Source: an uncultured Lachnospiraceae bacterium (GTDB lineage: Bacteria > Bacillota > Clostridia > Lachnospirales > Lachnospiraceae). From it: a DNA stretch of 64,000 nucleotides. Positions 1 through 8,151 of this stretch are shown piece after piece. The stretch is from the NCBI GenBank assembly GCA_947382415.1, contig CANCYO010000001.1, positions 151,110-215,109 on the forward strand, given 5' to 3'. Every line of letters starts with the position of its first letter. Positions within the stretch are counted from its first letter, which is position 1. The notes beneath the pieces are model-generated. The model saw only the letters and a program-made list of their open reading frames with translations, did not search any database and had not been told where the DNA came from. The translations under genes were made by a program, and so were the position numbers.

Positions 1-921
1 CTGTGCAATGCCAGCGAGAAATCGCTGGAGCGCGTGGAGGCCATCACGGGTAAAAAGGTGTCTTTTTATAAGGCGGATATTCTGGACCGGGAAGCGCTGG
101 AGCAGATATTTGCCAAAGAGGATATCGACGCGGTTATCCATTTTGCGGGGCTCAAGGCTGTGGGAGAGTCCGTGCAGAAGCCCTGGGAATACTATCAGAA
201 CAATATCGCCGGGACGCTGACCCTTGTGGATGTGATGAGAAAGAACAATGTGAAGAATATCATCTTTTCTTCCAGCGCAACGGTTTACGGTAATCCTGCT
301 TTTATTCCCATCACGGAAGAGTGTCCCAAGGGAAGCTGCACCAATCCTTACGGTTGGACGAAATCCATGCTGGAGCAGATCCTGACGGATATCCAGAAGG
401 CGGATCCGGAGTGGAACGTGATCCTGCTGCGTTATTTTAATCCCATCGGCGCGCATCCCAGCGGCACTATGGGGGAGAATCCAAACGGTATTCCCAACAA
501 TTTAATGCCCTATATCACACAGGTGGCAGTGGGCAAGCTCAAGGAGCTTGGCGTGTTCGGAGACGATTACGATACCCCCGACGGCACCGGGGTGAGAGAC
601 TATATCCATGTGGTGGATCTCGCCAAAGGACATGTGAAAGCCCTGAAAAAGATTGAGGAGAAGGCGGGACTGAAAATCTATAACCTTGGTACCGGCGTGG
701 GTTACAGTGTGCTGGATATCGTGAAAAATTTTGAGGCTGCCACGGGAGTAAAGATCCCTTATGTGATCAAGCCCAGACGTGCCGGAGATATTGCGACCTG
801 CTATGCCGACGCAGCCAGAGCCAGGGAAGAGCTTGGCTGGACTGCGCAGTACGGCATTCAGGAGATGTGTGCGGATTCCTGGAGATGGCAGAAAAACAAT
901 CCCAACGGTTATGAGGACTAG
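1..921 (+). CDS. galE: UDP-glucose 4-epimerase (5' end outside window)
   Basis: Interconverts UDP-glucose and UDP-galactose with bound NAD in the cytoplasm, serving galactose use and sugar-nucleotide supply for surface polymers. The frame is open from the first base, so the start codon and the N-terminal Rossmann GxxGxxG loop lie upstream; 306 residues remain of a family that is usually about 335-340. Visible are the SSSATVYG segment with the catalytic Ser/Thr, the YxxxK pair in NPYGWTK, the RYFNPIGAHPSG loop and the GTGVRDYIHVVDLA segment typical of GalE. It ends shortly before a convergent hemolysin III gene. Identification is firm within the extended SDR epimerases; substrate choice is inferred from the motifs. 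Confidence 0.95.
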   Translation: MCNASEKSLERVEAITGKKVSFYKADILDREALEQIFAKEDIDAVIHFAGLKAVGESVQKPWEYYQNNIAGTLTLVDVMRKNNVKNIIFSSSATVYGNPAFIPITEECPKGSCTNPYGWTKSMLEQILTDIQKADPEWNVILLRYFNPIGAHPSGTMGENPNGIPNNLMPYITQVAVGKLKELGVFGDDYDTPDGTGVRDYIHVVDLAKGHVKALKKIEEKAGLKIYNLGTGVGYSVLDIVKNFEAATGVKIPYVIKPRRAGDIATCYADAARAREELGWTAQYGIQEMCADSWRWQKNNPNGYED

Positions 922-990
922 TCAGATTCATGCGGGGACCGTTCCGGTTCATGCCACATGAAGATGCGTTTCATGTCATGTTGGAAACTG

Positions 991-1641
991 CTATGCCACA
1001 TAAAGATACATGAAGATAAAGTGGCAGACGCTGCCGCCCATGACGAAGAGGTGAAATACCTCATGGGAGCCAAAATCCTTGTGCCGGGCGTTAAACAGAG
1101 GGAGCTTCAGCGCATAGATCACGCCGCCCACTGTGTAGATGATGCCGCCTGCCAGAAGCCACAGAAAAGCCGCGGTGGGCAGGGTGTTCCAGAGTCTTCC
1201 AAAGACCAGTACGCACACCCAGCCCATGGCGATATAGATTGTGGAGGAAAACCACTTGGGACAGGTGACCCAGCATGCTTTGATCACCATGCCTGCCAGA
1301 GCGATGCCCCAGACCAGAGCCAGAAGCTGATAGCCCAGAGCTCCTCCCAGCACGATCAGGCATACGGGGGTGTAGGAGCCTGCGATCAGCACAAAGATCA
1401 TCATGTGATCCAGTTTTTTGAAAAATTTCAGGCGACTCCCTGTGAGATTGACGCTGTGATAGGCTGCGCTGGCGCCGTAGAGCAGGATCATGCTGCTCAT
1501 AAAAATGACCATGGCGGCAAAGTTCTGTCCGCCTGCGGAGATTCCTGTTTTTACCAAGATAGGGATTGTGGCGAATATCGCCATCATCATGGCAATAAAA
1601 TGCGTGATTGCGCTGCCGGGTTCTCTGATTGTTATCTGCAT
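991..1641 (-). CDS. trhA: Hemolysin III / TrhA family (PAQR-like) membrane protein
   Basis: A 216-residue polytopic protein with about seven hydrophobic segments. The family signature residues are visible: SAAYHS after the second helix, LDHMMIF with the conserved His/Asp, and HEVFHLFV...CHF near the C-terminus, which together are thought to bind a metal. Members are called hemolysin III, or TrhA in work on membrane-energy homeostasis; the true activity is unsettled, so the haemolysin label should not be read as virulence. A good ribosome site (AAAGGAGG) lies directly upstream of the start. The upstream 150 bp is unusually repeat-rich and looks like a regulated promoter (see 1739-1799). Confidence 0.88.
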   Translation of the reverse strand: MQITIREPGSAITHFIAMMMAIFATIPILVKTGISAGGQNFAAMVIFMSSMILLYGASAAYHSVNLTGSRLKFFKKLDHMMIFVLIAGSYTPVCLIVLGGALGYQLLALVWGIALAGMVIKACWVTCPKWFSSTIYIAMGWVCVLVFGRLWNTLPTAAFLWLLAGGIIYTVGGVIYALKLPLFNARHKDFGSHEVFHLFVMGGSVCHFIFMYLYVA

Positions 1642-1658
1642 GTGAATCCTCCTTTTGC

Positions 1659-1692
1659 TGCGAAATATTATGAATAGTATGCGAAATATTAT
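1659..1692. repeat. Two direct 13-bp repeats 21 bp apart in the trhA leader
   Basis: TGCGAAATATTAT occurs at 1659-1671 and again at 1680-1692. The start-to-start spacing of 21 bp is two helical turns, so a protein could occupy both on the same DNA face. They lie between the trhA ribosome site and its presumed promoter, in the 5' leader. Function is not known. Confidence 0.6.
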
Positions 1693-1738
1693 AGTTATTA
1701 TATGTATAACTACAAATAATATTATTCAAAATACAATA

Positions 1739-1799
1739 AGTAGTATTCAAAACTACATCTTATGTTTTGAATACTACTATTAAAAGAAGAAATTGTCAA
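1739..1799 (-). promoter_or_regulatory. trhA promoter overlapped by a 15-bp perfect inverted repeat
   Basis: On the minus strand TTGACA (1794-1799) is followed after 17 bp by TAGTAT (1771-1776). A perfect inverted repeat, AGTAGTATTCAAAAC (1739-1753) and its complement (1764-1778) around a 10-base centre, includes the -10 box and the expected start site. This layout fits a repressor operator controlling trhA. A second short palindrome (TAGTTAT/ATAACTA, 1692-1712) lies closer to the gene. The regulator is not identified. Confidence 0.6.
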
Positions 1800-1845
1800 C
1801 AGAAATTTTTGATAAAATTTTCAATGGATTCTTATATCTAAATTC

Positions 1846-2109
1846 TTAATCTTCTTCCAGCACCTGAAATTCCAGATAATCAAAATCTATAGATTCTATA
1901 AAGCTGTCCTGATAAAATCGGGTCTTGGCCTGGCGCTTGAACTCTGTTATATTTTTGTCCAGCCAGATGGGCTGGCCCAGATCAAAGCGCCGGCATATTT
2001 CTTCCAGGGCCTTAAATACTTTGTGTGTGCGGGTGTCCTGATCAGAATTTTCCACCACCGTATCCTGCAGTAAATGATTGTCGTGAAACAGTTTCGCCCA
2101 GATGCGCAT
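1846..2109 (-). CDS. Hypothetical small protein, 87 aa
   Basis: I do not recognise this family. The start at 2109 (MRIWAKLFHDNHLL) is chosen because AGAGGGGAAGG lies just upstream; the frame is open further 5' but without a better ribosome site. The protein is soluble, with aromatic and charged residues and an acidic C-terminus (DFDYLEFQVLEED); HKVFKALEEICRRFDLGQPIWLDKN suggests a compact helix plus strand fold. It stands alone between divergently read neighbours and carries no signal peptide or membrane segment. Lachnospiraceae genomes often hold short conserved proteins of this style, but no function can be assigned from sequence. Confidence 0.65.
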   Translation of the reverse strand: MRIWAKLFHDNHLLQDTVVENSDQDTRTHKVFKALEEICRRFDLGQPIWLDKNITEFKRQAKTRFYQDSFIESIDFDYLEFQVLEED

Positions 2110-2327
2110 TCTATACCTTCCCCTCTTTTCTGCCCGCAGATTTATCTGCCGGATGTAAAAATCATATTCTATTTGCCGGTGAATTTCAAGAAGTAAAAAA
2201 TTGTATTCATAAATTGAATTATTGAGCATATACATATAGAGTGGCGGTTAGAAATAGGAAAAACTACCAACTATTATTAAAAAAGGATTAAAATTTTGTG
2301 AATTATATACATTTTTATTCTAATCTG

Positions 2328-2336
2328 TGGTATAAT
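2328..2336 (+). promoter_or_regulatory. Extended -10 promoter for relQ
   Basis: TGGTATAAT, an extended -10 element (TGn plus a perfect TATAAT), lies 39 bp before the relQ start. No good -35 box is visible, which extended -10 promoters tolerate. Confidence 0.55.
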
Positions 2337-2375
2337 GAGTTCACTAAAGCAAGTCGGCAGGACAAAGGAGCAGCT

Positions 2376-3029
2376 ATGGATTTAAGACAGGCGAGCGGAG
2401 AGGGTGTTGACAGCTGGCAGGAAGTGACATTAGTCTACAATGCAGCTCTCCGACAGATAGAAACAAAAATGGAGATACTCAACGATGAATTTCAGCATGT
2501 ACATCAATACAACCCGATCGAGCATATCAAAGCGCGTATCAAGACACCGGAAAGTATTGTAAAGAAGCTTAAGCGTCACGGGTATGAATCTACGATTGAG
2601 AATATGGTCAAGCACATCAATGATATCGCGGGAATCAGGATTATCTGTTCCTTTACTTCGGATATCTACCGTATAGCGGACATGATCAGCGAACAGAAGG
2701 ATATCCGGGTGATTGCGGTCAAGGATTATATTACATATCCCAAGGCCAGCGGTTATAAGAGCTATCATATGATCGTCACTGTACCGGTGTATTTGTCGGA
2801 CCGCATTGTGGACACCAAGGTTGAGGTTCAGATACGCACGGTTGCAATGGATTTTTGGGCCAGTCTGGAGCACAAGATACACTACAAGTTTGAGGGAGAT
2901 GCGCCGGAGCATATCCGAAGCGAACTGGTGGAGTGCGCCCGTCTGGTCTCGGATCTGGACGCCCGAATGCTGTCCCTGAACGAAGAGATACTGGTCCTCA
3001 GCGGAGTGGAGGAAAATGCCGTCATATGA
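2376..3029 (+). CDS. relQ: Small alarmone synthetase, RelQ/YjbM type
   Basis: Transfers pyrophosphate from ATP to GDP/GTP to make (p)ppGpp, a stress second messenger. The 217-residue length, the presence of a RelA/SpoT synthetase domain alone and the absence of the HD hydrolase, TGS and ACT domains make it a small alarmone synthetase. Visible motifs are RIKTPESIVKKL (ATP contact), NDIAGIRIICSF, the GYKSYHMIV loop with the conserved Tyr and His, and EVQIRT followed by FWASLEHK. The start at 2376 follows AAAGGAG; upstream in-frame codons lack a ribosome site. The gene stands alone with its own extended -10 promoter and a strong terminator, as expected for a synthetase under transcriptional control. 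Confidence 0.92.
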   Translation: MDLRQASGEGVDSWQEVTLVYNAALRQIETKMEILNDEFQHVHQYNPIEHIKARIKTPESIVKKLKRHGYESTIENMVKHINDIAGIRIICSFTSDIYRIADMISEQKDIRVIAVKDYITYPKASGYKSYHMIVTVPVYLSDRIVDTKVEVQIRTVAMDFWASLEHKIHYKFEGDAPEHIRSELVECARLVSDLDARMLSLNEEILVLSGVEENAVI

Positions 3030-3100
3030 TATAACTGAATGTAGATCTATGGAGAGATGAGGACTTATCGGATCTATCAGATAGGAAAAGAGAATGCAGG

Positions 3101-3143
3101 GGCTGCCGTTTTGACGACCGGAATCGTGAAACGGCAGCCTTTG
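3101..3143 (+). terminator. Rho-independent terminator after relQ
   Basis: An 11-bp perfect stem (GGCTGCCGTTT at 3101-3111, complement at 3129-3139) with a 17-base loop is followed by TTTGTCTG. A second, smaller GC hairpin (GCCCGGA 3190-3196 / TCCGGGC 3209-3215) lies about 50 bp further on. Confidence 0.7.
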
Positions 3144-3384
3144 TCTGCTTGTGATGAATTTTATTTGGCTCAGGGATAAAATGAGGAGTGCCCGGACACC
3201 TCTCGGCATCCGGGCTATTATGAAAAAAATATCTGAAATCTTGTCTTTGTCTGTAATAAAGTATAGCAAGGGAATATGAACAAACTATGAACGGCATGTA
3301 AATACTTGGTTAAAGTTACAAAAACAAAAAAGCACCGATCTGAAAACTGTGCAAAATAAACAAAAATCTTTCGCCATGCGGGAG

Positions 3385-3413
3385 TTGTCAGGATGACAAA
3401 AAGATGTTAAAAT
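3385..3413 (+). promoter_or_regulatory. Sigma-A type promoter for the coiled-coil gene
   Basis: TTGTCA (3385-3390), a 17-bp spacer and TAAAAT (3408-3413) lie 55 bp before the start codon at 3469. Confidence 0.6.
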
Positions 3414-3468
3414 AAAAACAATAAGTCACACGGAAAAAATGCCCGCTAAAGCGGACAGGGGGTATGTT

Positions 3469-4407
3469 ATGGATACGTTTATGGACAGGCTGGCACAGAA
3501 GTTTACAGCGCAGGAGATGATCAAGGCAAATGCCGCTGCGGAGGCAGAGGAGCTGAACAGACTGCGGGAGCAGGTGCAGGAGTACACGGAGTGTCTGGAC
3601 CGCATGCAGCAGATATGCGCGGATATGGAGCGGACTTCGAAAGAGGCGAAAGGCAGGGTAGATGAAGCCCGGCTGGATACGGACGGACTGCGGGAGCAGC
3701 TTTTGGAGATCTGGAAAAATGTGCAGGATATGCAGGCCAAACAGCAGAATTCTGTGGGAGAGCAGGATGACAGTTCCCAGAGGATGCTGGCAGAGCAGTT
3801 AAACAGCATGAGAAGCGCACAGGATGCGCAGTTTGAGAATATCAGAGGCTTGCAGGCTGACCAGATAGAAGATATCCGAGATATGCAGGCCCGGCAGCTT
3901 GAGAATATTCAGGGTATGCAGGCCCGGCAGCTTGAGGACATTCAGGGCATACAGGCCCAACAGCTTGAGAGCATTCGGGGTATGCAGAGCGCTCAGGTTG
4001 AGGCCATTAAGAGTTCTGTGGAGGATCAGCTTGACAGTATGCGCAGCATGGTGAAAGCTCAGGTCAGCGGCATCAAGAACGTGCAGGACGGTCAGCTTGA
4101 CAGTCTGCGCGGTGTGCTGGATGCCCAGAACAACACCCTCTCGGCAAAGATTGGCGAAATGCAGGCTAATCTGGAGACGCAGCTTAACGGTTCTAATGAT
4201 TTTATCCACAAGGAATGCGTGAAGGTATACCGCAATGTACAGGCTGTGGTGGGCGAGGAGAATAACAAACAGAGCGACAATCTCGAGTATCTCATCAAGC
4301 CCATGACCGGCAAGATGAAAAATCTGTTCAATATCGCGACGGCAGCACTGGTCTTTTCTCTGATCAGTGTGGTCTTGCAGGTGCTGAGCCTGTTGCACAT
4401 TTTTTAA
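3469..4407 (+). CDS. Membrane-anchored coiled-coil protein with eleven 11-residue repeats
   Basis: No named family is recognised. The 312-residue protein starts at 3469 (MDTFMDRLAQ) after AGGGGG. Residues 1-100 are a charged alpha-helical segment rich in Glu, Arg and Gln. Residues 106-226 are eleven consecutive 11-residue units with consensus [MLIV]Q-A-x-Q-[LIV]-E-x-[IM]-[RK]-G, a hendecad spacing that gives a nearly straight or right-handed coiled coil. Residues 286-309 form one transmembrane helix at the extreme C-terminus, with only a few residues after it, so the protein is probably tail-anchored with the long rod in the cytoplasm. It has its own promoter and no operon partner. A scaffold, spacer or membrane-shaping role is plausible but is only inference. 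Confidence 0.85.
   Translation: MDTFMDRLAQKFTAQEMIKANAAAEAEELNRLREQVQEYTECLDRMQQICADMERTSKEAKGRVDEARLDTDGLREQLLEIWKNVQDMQAKQQNSVGEQDDSSQRMLAEQLNSMRSAQDAQFENIRGLQADQIEDIRDMQARQLENIQGMQARQLEDIQGIQAQQLESIRGMQSAQVEAIKSSVEDQLDSMRSMVKAQVSGIKNVQDGQLDSLRGVLDAQNNTLSAKIGEMQANLETQLNGSNDFIHKECVKVYRNVQAVVGEENNKQSDNLEYLIKPMTGKMKNLFNIATAALVFSLISVVLQVLSLLHIF
3784..4146 (+). repeat. Eleven tandem 33-bp coding repeats
   Basis: These encode the hendecad array of the coiled-coil protein. Units three to seven are the most alike at DNA level, for example ATGCAGGCCCGGCAGCTTGA recurs at 3889 and 3916 region copies, suggesting recent unit duplication; the outer units have diverged. Confidence 0.75.
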
Positions 4408-4461
4408 ACGCAGTGTATTAGTAAAGATGCGCGAAAAAATTTATGTTGAAGGAGATATACA

Positions 4462-5025
4462 ATGGCCAGGGAGATATGGAAGCCGGGTAATATGCTCTAT
4501 CCGCTGCCGGTGGTGATGGTGAGCGTGGCGGACCGCAACGGAAGAAACAATATCATTACGCTGGCGTGGGTGGGAACGGTATGTTCTGATCCGCCCATGG
4601 TATCCGTTTCCGTGAGGCCGGAGAGATATTCCTATCATATTTTGAAAGAGACCGGGGAATTTGTGATCAATCTCACCACGAAGAGTCTGGTCTATGCCAC
4701 GGATTACTGCGGTGTGAGGAGCGGGCGGGATGTGGACAAGTTTCAGGAGATGAAGCTGACTGCGCTTGCGGCATCCAAAGTGAAAGCGCCCCTCATTGAG
4801 GAGAGTCCGGTGAATCTGGAATGTGTGGTTCGCGAGGTGAAGCCGTTAGGATCCCATGATATGTTTCTGGCTGAAGTGGTGGCAGTGCATGCCGACGGGA
4901 AATATATGGATGAGAACCACAAGTTCTGTCTGGACAGAGCGGAACCCATTGTGTATTCTCATGGAACCTATTTTGGCTGTGGAGAGAAGTTGGGAACCTT
5001 TGGTTACAGTGTGCGCAAAAAATGA
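4462..5025 (+). CDS. Flavin reductase-like, FMN-binding split-barrel protein
   Basis: A 187-residue soluble protein of the flavin reductase-like split-barrel family. It opens with KPGNMLYPLPVVMVSV, the usual N-terminal strand where family members often read 'P.PV.LVS', followed by NIITLAWVGTVCSDPPMVSVSVRP, the FMN-phosphate contact region, and the ETGEFVINL motif. Members bind FMN and reduce it or act on quinones and other small substrates; the substrate here cannot be told. The start follows AAGGAGAT. A strong terminator closes the transcript and is shared in space with the 3' end of the convergent dinB gene. Confidence 0.88.
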   Translation: MAREIWKPGNMLYPLPVVMVSVADRNGRNNIITLAWVGTVCSDPPMVSVSVRPERYSYHILKETGEFVINLTTKSLVYATDYCGVRSGRDVDKFQEMKLTALAASKVKAPLIEESPVNLECVVREVKPLGSHDMFLAEVVAVHADGKYMDENHKFCLDRAEPIVYSHGTYFGCGEKLGTFGYSVRKK

Positions 5026-5073
5026 GATTCAGGCAGATACTGATAAGGCTGGGATAGATACAGCCAAATACAG

Positions 5074-6291
5074 TCAGGAACCGGGGGAGTCTAACAGACT
5101 CCCTCTTTTTATGGCGTCCTTGCCATAGCGGGCCCGTATGCTGTCCAGCGCGGCGTCCAGTTTCTGCTGTTTCTCGGATCTGGGGGCTTCATAGTCGAAG
5201 AGACTGAGCTGCATCGGTGTGTCTTCCTCCACGAGTCTGGCGGCGCGCACTCCAAGAAGGCGGATGGGCGAGCCGTTCCAGAGTTCGTCAAATAAAGTGC
5301 AGGCATGGCGGTAGATGACATCTGTGGAGGCGGTGGGGATGTCCAGAACCATCTGATGCGACGCCTGCTGGAAGGTGCTGTATTTGATCTCTGTGCAGAC
5401 AGACCCGGCCATACAATGAGCGGAGCGCAGACGTCTGCCCACAGATTCGGACAGCTCCAGGAGCACCTTCCGGACGTCCTCTGTGGTCACTGCATCATGG
5501 GAGAGCGTGGTGGAATTACCGATACATTTGGCTTTTGTCTGGGCAGTGACCACCTCGGAAGCGTCCCGCCCGTTTGCATAGTCCCACAGCGTCAGGCCAT
5601 GGCTTTTCAGGTGGGCTTCCAGAATACGCGGGTCTGTATTGGCCAGCTCGCCTATGGTGCGAATACCCAGTTTTTTCAGCGTTTCGGCACTGGAATGTCC
5701 GCAGGAAAACAGTTGTCCCACGGGGAGGGGCCAGAGCTTTTCAGGAATCTCATGACAGTAGAGCGTATGTACCAGATTGGGCTTTTTGAAATCAGAGGCC
5801 ATTTTTGCCAGAACTTTCCTGTCCGAGATGCCTATATTTACAGTGAAACCGAATCTGGTATAGACGGAATCCTTGATATAAGCGGCGGCTTCTTCCGGGG
5901 AGGAATATTTTGAGGCAATGGGGGTATAATCCATATAGCATTCATCGATGCTGACCTGTTCCAGATCGGGACAGATATCCGCCAGAAAGTCTATAAGCCG
6001 CCGGCTGTACTCCTGATAGCGGGTATGGTCGGGAGCTGCAGTCACCAGATTGGGGCATTTGCGGAAGGCGTTCACCACCGGCTCGCCGGTCTGGATGCCA
6101 TAGGCTTTGGCGGGAATGGATTTGGCCAGGACAACGCCGTGCCGGGTAGAGGTGTCGCCGCCCACGATGGAGGGAATCAGACGCAGATCCACTTTATCTC
6201 CGGCCTCCAGACGATCCAGTGCAGTCCAGCTCAAATATGCTGAATTTACATCAATATGAAAAATAATTTTACCGCTGTCAAATTTACTCAT
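5074..6291 (-). CDS. dinB: Y-family DNA polymerase (Pol IV / DinB)
   Basis: A 405-residue translesion polymerase. The palm carries the metal-binding residues in HIDVNSAY (first Asp) and SIDECYMDY (Asp-Glu), and the GGDTSTRHGVVLAKS segment matches the fingers of DinB. The little-finger region follows and the C-terminus contains QLSLFDY, a textbook beta-clamp binding motif, so it is likely recruited to the replisome. It copies past damaged bases with low fidelity. The start at 6291 (MSKFDSGKIIFHIDVNSAY) is preferred by homology, although the ribosome site (CTGGAATT) is weak and the frame is open 25 codons further upstream. The last codons are overlapped by the convergent terminator at 5085-5110. 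Confidence 0.93.
   Translation of the reverse strand: MSKFDSGKIIFHIDVNSAYLSWTALDRLEAGDKVDLRLIPSIVGGDTSTRHGVVLAKSIPAKAYGIQTGEPVVNAFRKCPNLVTAAPDHTRYQEYSRRLIDFLADICPDLEQVSIDECYMDYTPIASKYSSPEEAAAYIKDSVYTRFGFTVNIGISDRKVLAKMASDFKKPNLVHTLYCHEIPEKLWPLPVGQLFSCGHSSAETLKKLGIRTIGELANTDPRILEAHLKSHGLTLWDYANGRDASEVVTAQTKAKCIGNSTTLSHDAVTTEDVRKVLLELSESVGRRLRSAHCMAGSVCTEIKYSTFQQASHQMVLDIPTASTDVIYRHACTLFDELWNGSPIRLLGVRAARLVEEDTPMQLSLFDYEAPRSEKQQKLDAALDSIRARYGKDAIKRGSLLDSPGS
5085..5110 (+). terminator. Terminator of the flavin reductase gene, inside dinB
   Basis: GGGAGTCT (5085-5092), loop AAC, AGACTCCC (5096-5103), then TCTTTTT. It is a compact intrinsic terminator for plus-strand transcripts and lies within the last codons of dinB on the other strand. 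Confidence 0.8.
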
Positions 6292-6400
6292 AATTCCAGT
6301 ATAACCTGAAAATAACAGCTTTACAAGCCGTTCAAATATTGATAGAATAAAAATGTTTAGTCGCAAAGTGTTACAGAATTGTTACAGAGGAATCATCCGA

Positions 6401-7978
6401 ATGAAGTTTCTGACGAGAAATTTGAAATACATTAAATATACATATGTAAAAATGACTTTTTTGACGCTCTTTGTCTGTGTACTGTTCCTGGACGGTTATC
6501 AGGGATTCGCCGCGGAGGGGGAGAATTATTTTCATATTGTGCTGAACGGAGTGGAGATCGGCGCCGCCGCAGATGAGGACACGGCGGAGAGACTGCTGGT
6601 TGAGGCGCGCAGAGAGATTGCCGGAAAGAGCGAAGGGCTGACCTTTATGGATGCTGATCTGAGTGTGCAGGGGGAGGAAGTCCTCTGGGGAAAGCTCGAC
6701 CGGGAGGATGTTCTGCAGGACCGCATGGGGGAAGTGTTGGAGAAGAGCATTCGTGAGACCATGCACCGTTCCTACACGCTGAAGGTAAATGAATATATCG
6801 TCAATCTCGGCAGCGCGGGGGAGGTGCAGAAGCTCCTGCAGGCGGCCGTGGACAAATATGATGAGGAACAGCTTTTTGATGTGGAACTGATCCGGGACCA
6901 GGGCAGAGAGCTGGGGGCGCTGACCGCGCGGGTGAACCGTCGTGAAGAAACGGACGAAGATCAGAAGAGCGATTTTGTGGCGGCGGGTGTGGAGACCGTA
7001 ATGACGCAGATCGGAGAAGAATTCTATGACGGCGGGGAAAAGGGTTTTGAGGATTATGATCTGGGTGTGAAGACCATGAACTTTGCCGAGGAGGTAGAGA
7101 TCGTGGAAGCCTATCTGCCGGAGAACCAGCTCTCTACATTGGAACAGGCGGTGGACGAGGTGATCAAGGAGCAGGAGACTGTGGGAGAGTACACCATCGT
7201 GCGGGGAGACACACTCTCGGAGATATCCATCAAGGTCAATATTCCCATGGATAAGATTCTGGAATTAAACAGTGATAAGCTCACAGATGAGAATTCCACC
7301 ATCCGCGAGGGGGACAAGCTGATCATCACCGTGCCTGAGCCCGAGCTTTCCGTGGAACGCATGGAAGAGAATTATTACGAAGAAATATACGACGCGGACA
7401 TCATCTATATCGACAATGACAACTGGTACACCACCCAGACTGTGGTGCATCAGCAGCCCTCCGCAGGCTTTCGCAAGATTGTGGCGGATGTGCATTATCT
7501 GAATGACAAGGAGGTTTCCCGGGAGATTCTCAAGGAAGAGATCACCATGGAGGCAGTGCCTAAGATCGTGGAGCGGGGAACCAAGATTCCGCCCACCTAT
7601 ATCCGTCCCATATCCGGAGGGCGTCAGACTTCGGGATTCGGCAGGCGCAATGCACCCACAAAAGGCGCAAGCACCTATCACAAAGGCGTGGACTGGGCGG
7701 TACCCACAGGGACGTCCGTCTATGCGTCCTGCGGCGGTACGGTGGCCAAGGCCGGATGGGGAAGCGGTTACGGCTATGTGGTTTATATCAATCATGAGGA
7801 CGGCAGACAGACCAGGTACGGACATTTGTCCAAGGTGCTGGTAAAGTCCGGTCAGAGCGTAAAGCAGGGCGAGAGGATCGCGCTCAGCGGCAATACAGGC
7901 ATCAGCACGGGGCCGCATCTGCACTTTGAGATTCTCATAAACGGCAGCCAGGTGAACCCGTTGAAATATTTGAATTAA
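6401..7978 (+). CDS. Secreted LysM-G5-M23 peptidoglycan endopeptidase
   Basis: A 525-residue exported cell-wall enzyme. An N-terminal hydrophobic signal segment (VKMTFLTLFVCVLFLDGYQGFAA) is followed by a long charged region, a LysM domain at about residues 262-310 (YTIVRGDTLSEISIKVNI) for binding glycan strands, a G5-like region ending in RGTKIPPTYI, and an M23/lysostaphin-type metallopeptidase domain at about 405-525. Zinc ligands are visible in YHKGVDW (HxxxD) and GPHLHFE (HxH). It probably cuts or remodels peptide cross-links during growth or sporulation. The start at 6401 (MKFLTRNLKY) follows CAGAGGAA; the frame is open further upstream. It is transcribed divergently from dinB. Confidence 0.9.
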   Translation: MKFLTRNLKYIKYTYVKMTFLTLFVCVLFLDGYQGFAAEGENYFHIVLNGVEIGAAADEDTAERLLVEARREIAGKSEGLTFMDADLSVQGEEVLWGKLDREDVLQDRMGEVLEKSIRETMHRSYTLKVNEYIVNLGSAGEVQKLLQAAVDKYDEEQLFDVELIRDQGRELGALTARVNRREETDEDQKSDFVAAGVETVMTQIGEEFYDGGEKGFEDYDLGVKTMNFAEEVEIVEAYLPENQLSTLEQAVDEVIKEQETVGEYTIVRGDTLSEISIKVNIPMDKILELNSDKLTDENSTIREGDKLIITVPEPELSVERMEENYYEEIYDADIIYIDNDNWYTTQTVVHQQPSAGFRKIVADVHYLNDKEVSREILKEEITMEAVPKIVERGTKIPPTYIRPISGGRQTSGFGRRNAPTKGASTYHKGVDWAVPTGTSVYASCGGTVAKAGWGSGYGYVVYINHEDGRQTRYGHLSKVLVKSGQSVKQGERIALSGNTGISTGPHLHFEILINGSQVNPLKYLN

Positions 7979-8151
7979 AGGCTTAATAAATATAAAATAA
8001 ATGCATCATTATGGCATCAGAACATGCATTCTATTTACAAATGCGCCAAAATATGGTATAAAGCTTGTTAAGGTATAGTAGATAATGTATTTGGGATAAT
8101 AATTTTCATATAGCAGATAAAGCAGATAACCTGGACAAGAGGTAAGTATAA

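Noticed and set aside
958..1677. 239-residue plus-strand frame over trhA
   Set aside because: It is antisense to the clear hemolysin III gene and is full of His, Cys and Gln, as expected for a shadow frame.
3190..3215. Second hairpin after relQ as a separate small RNA
   Set aside because: Only a 7-bp stem with no T tract or promoter; not enough to claim an RNA gene.
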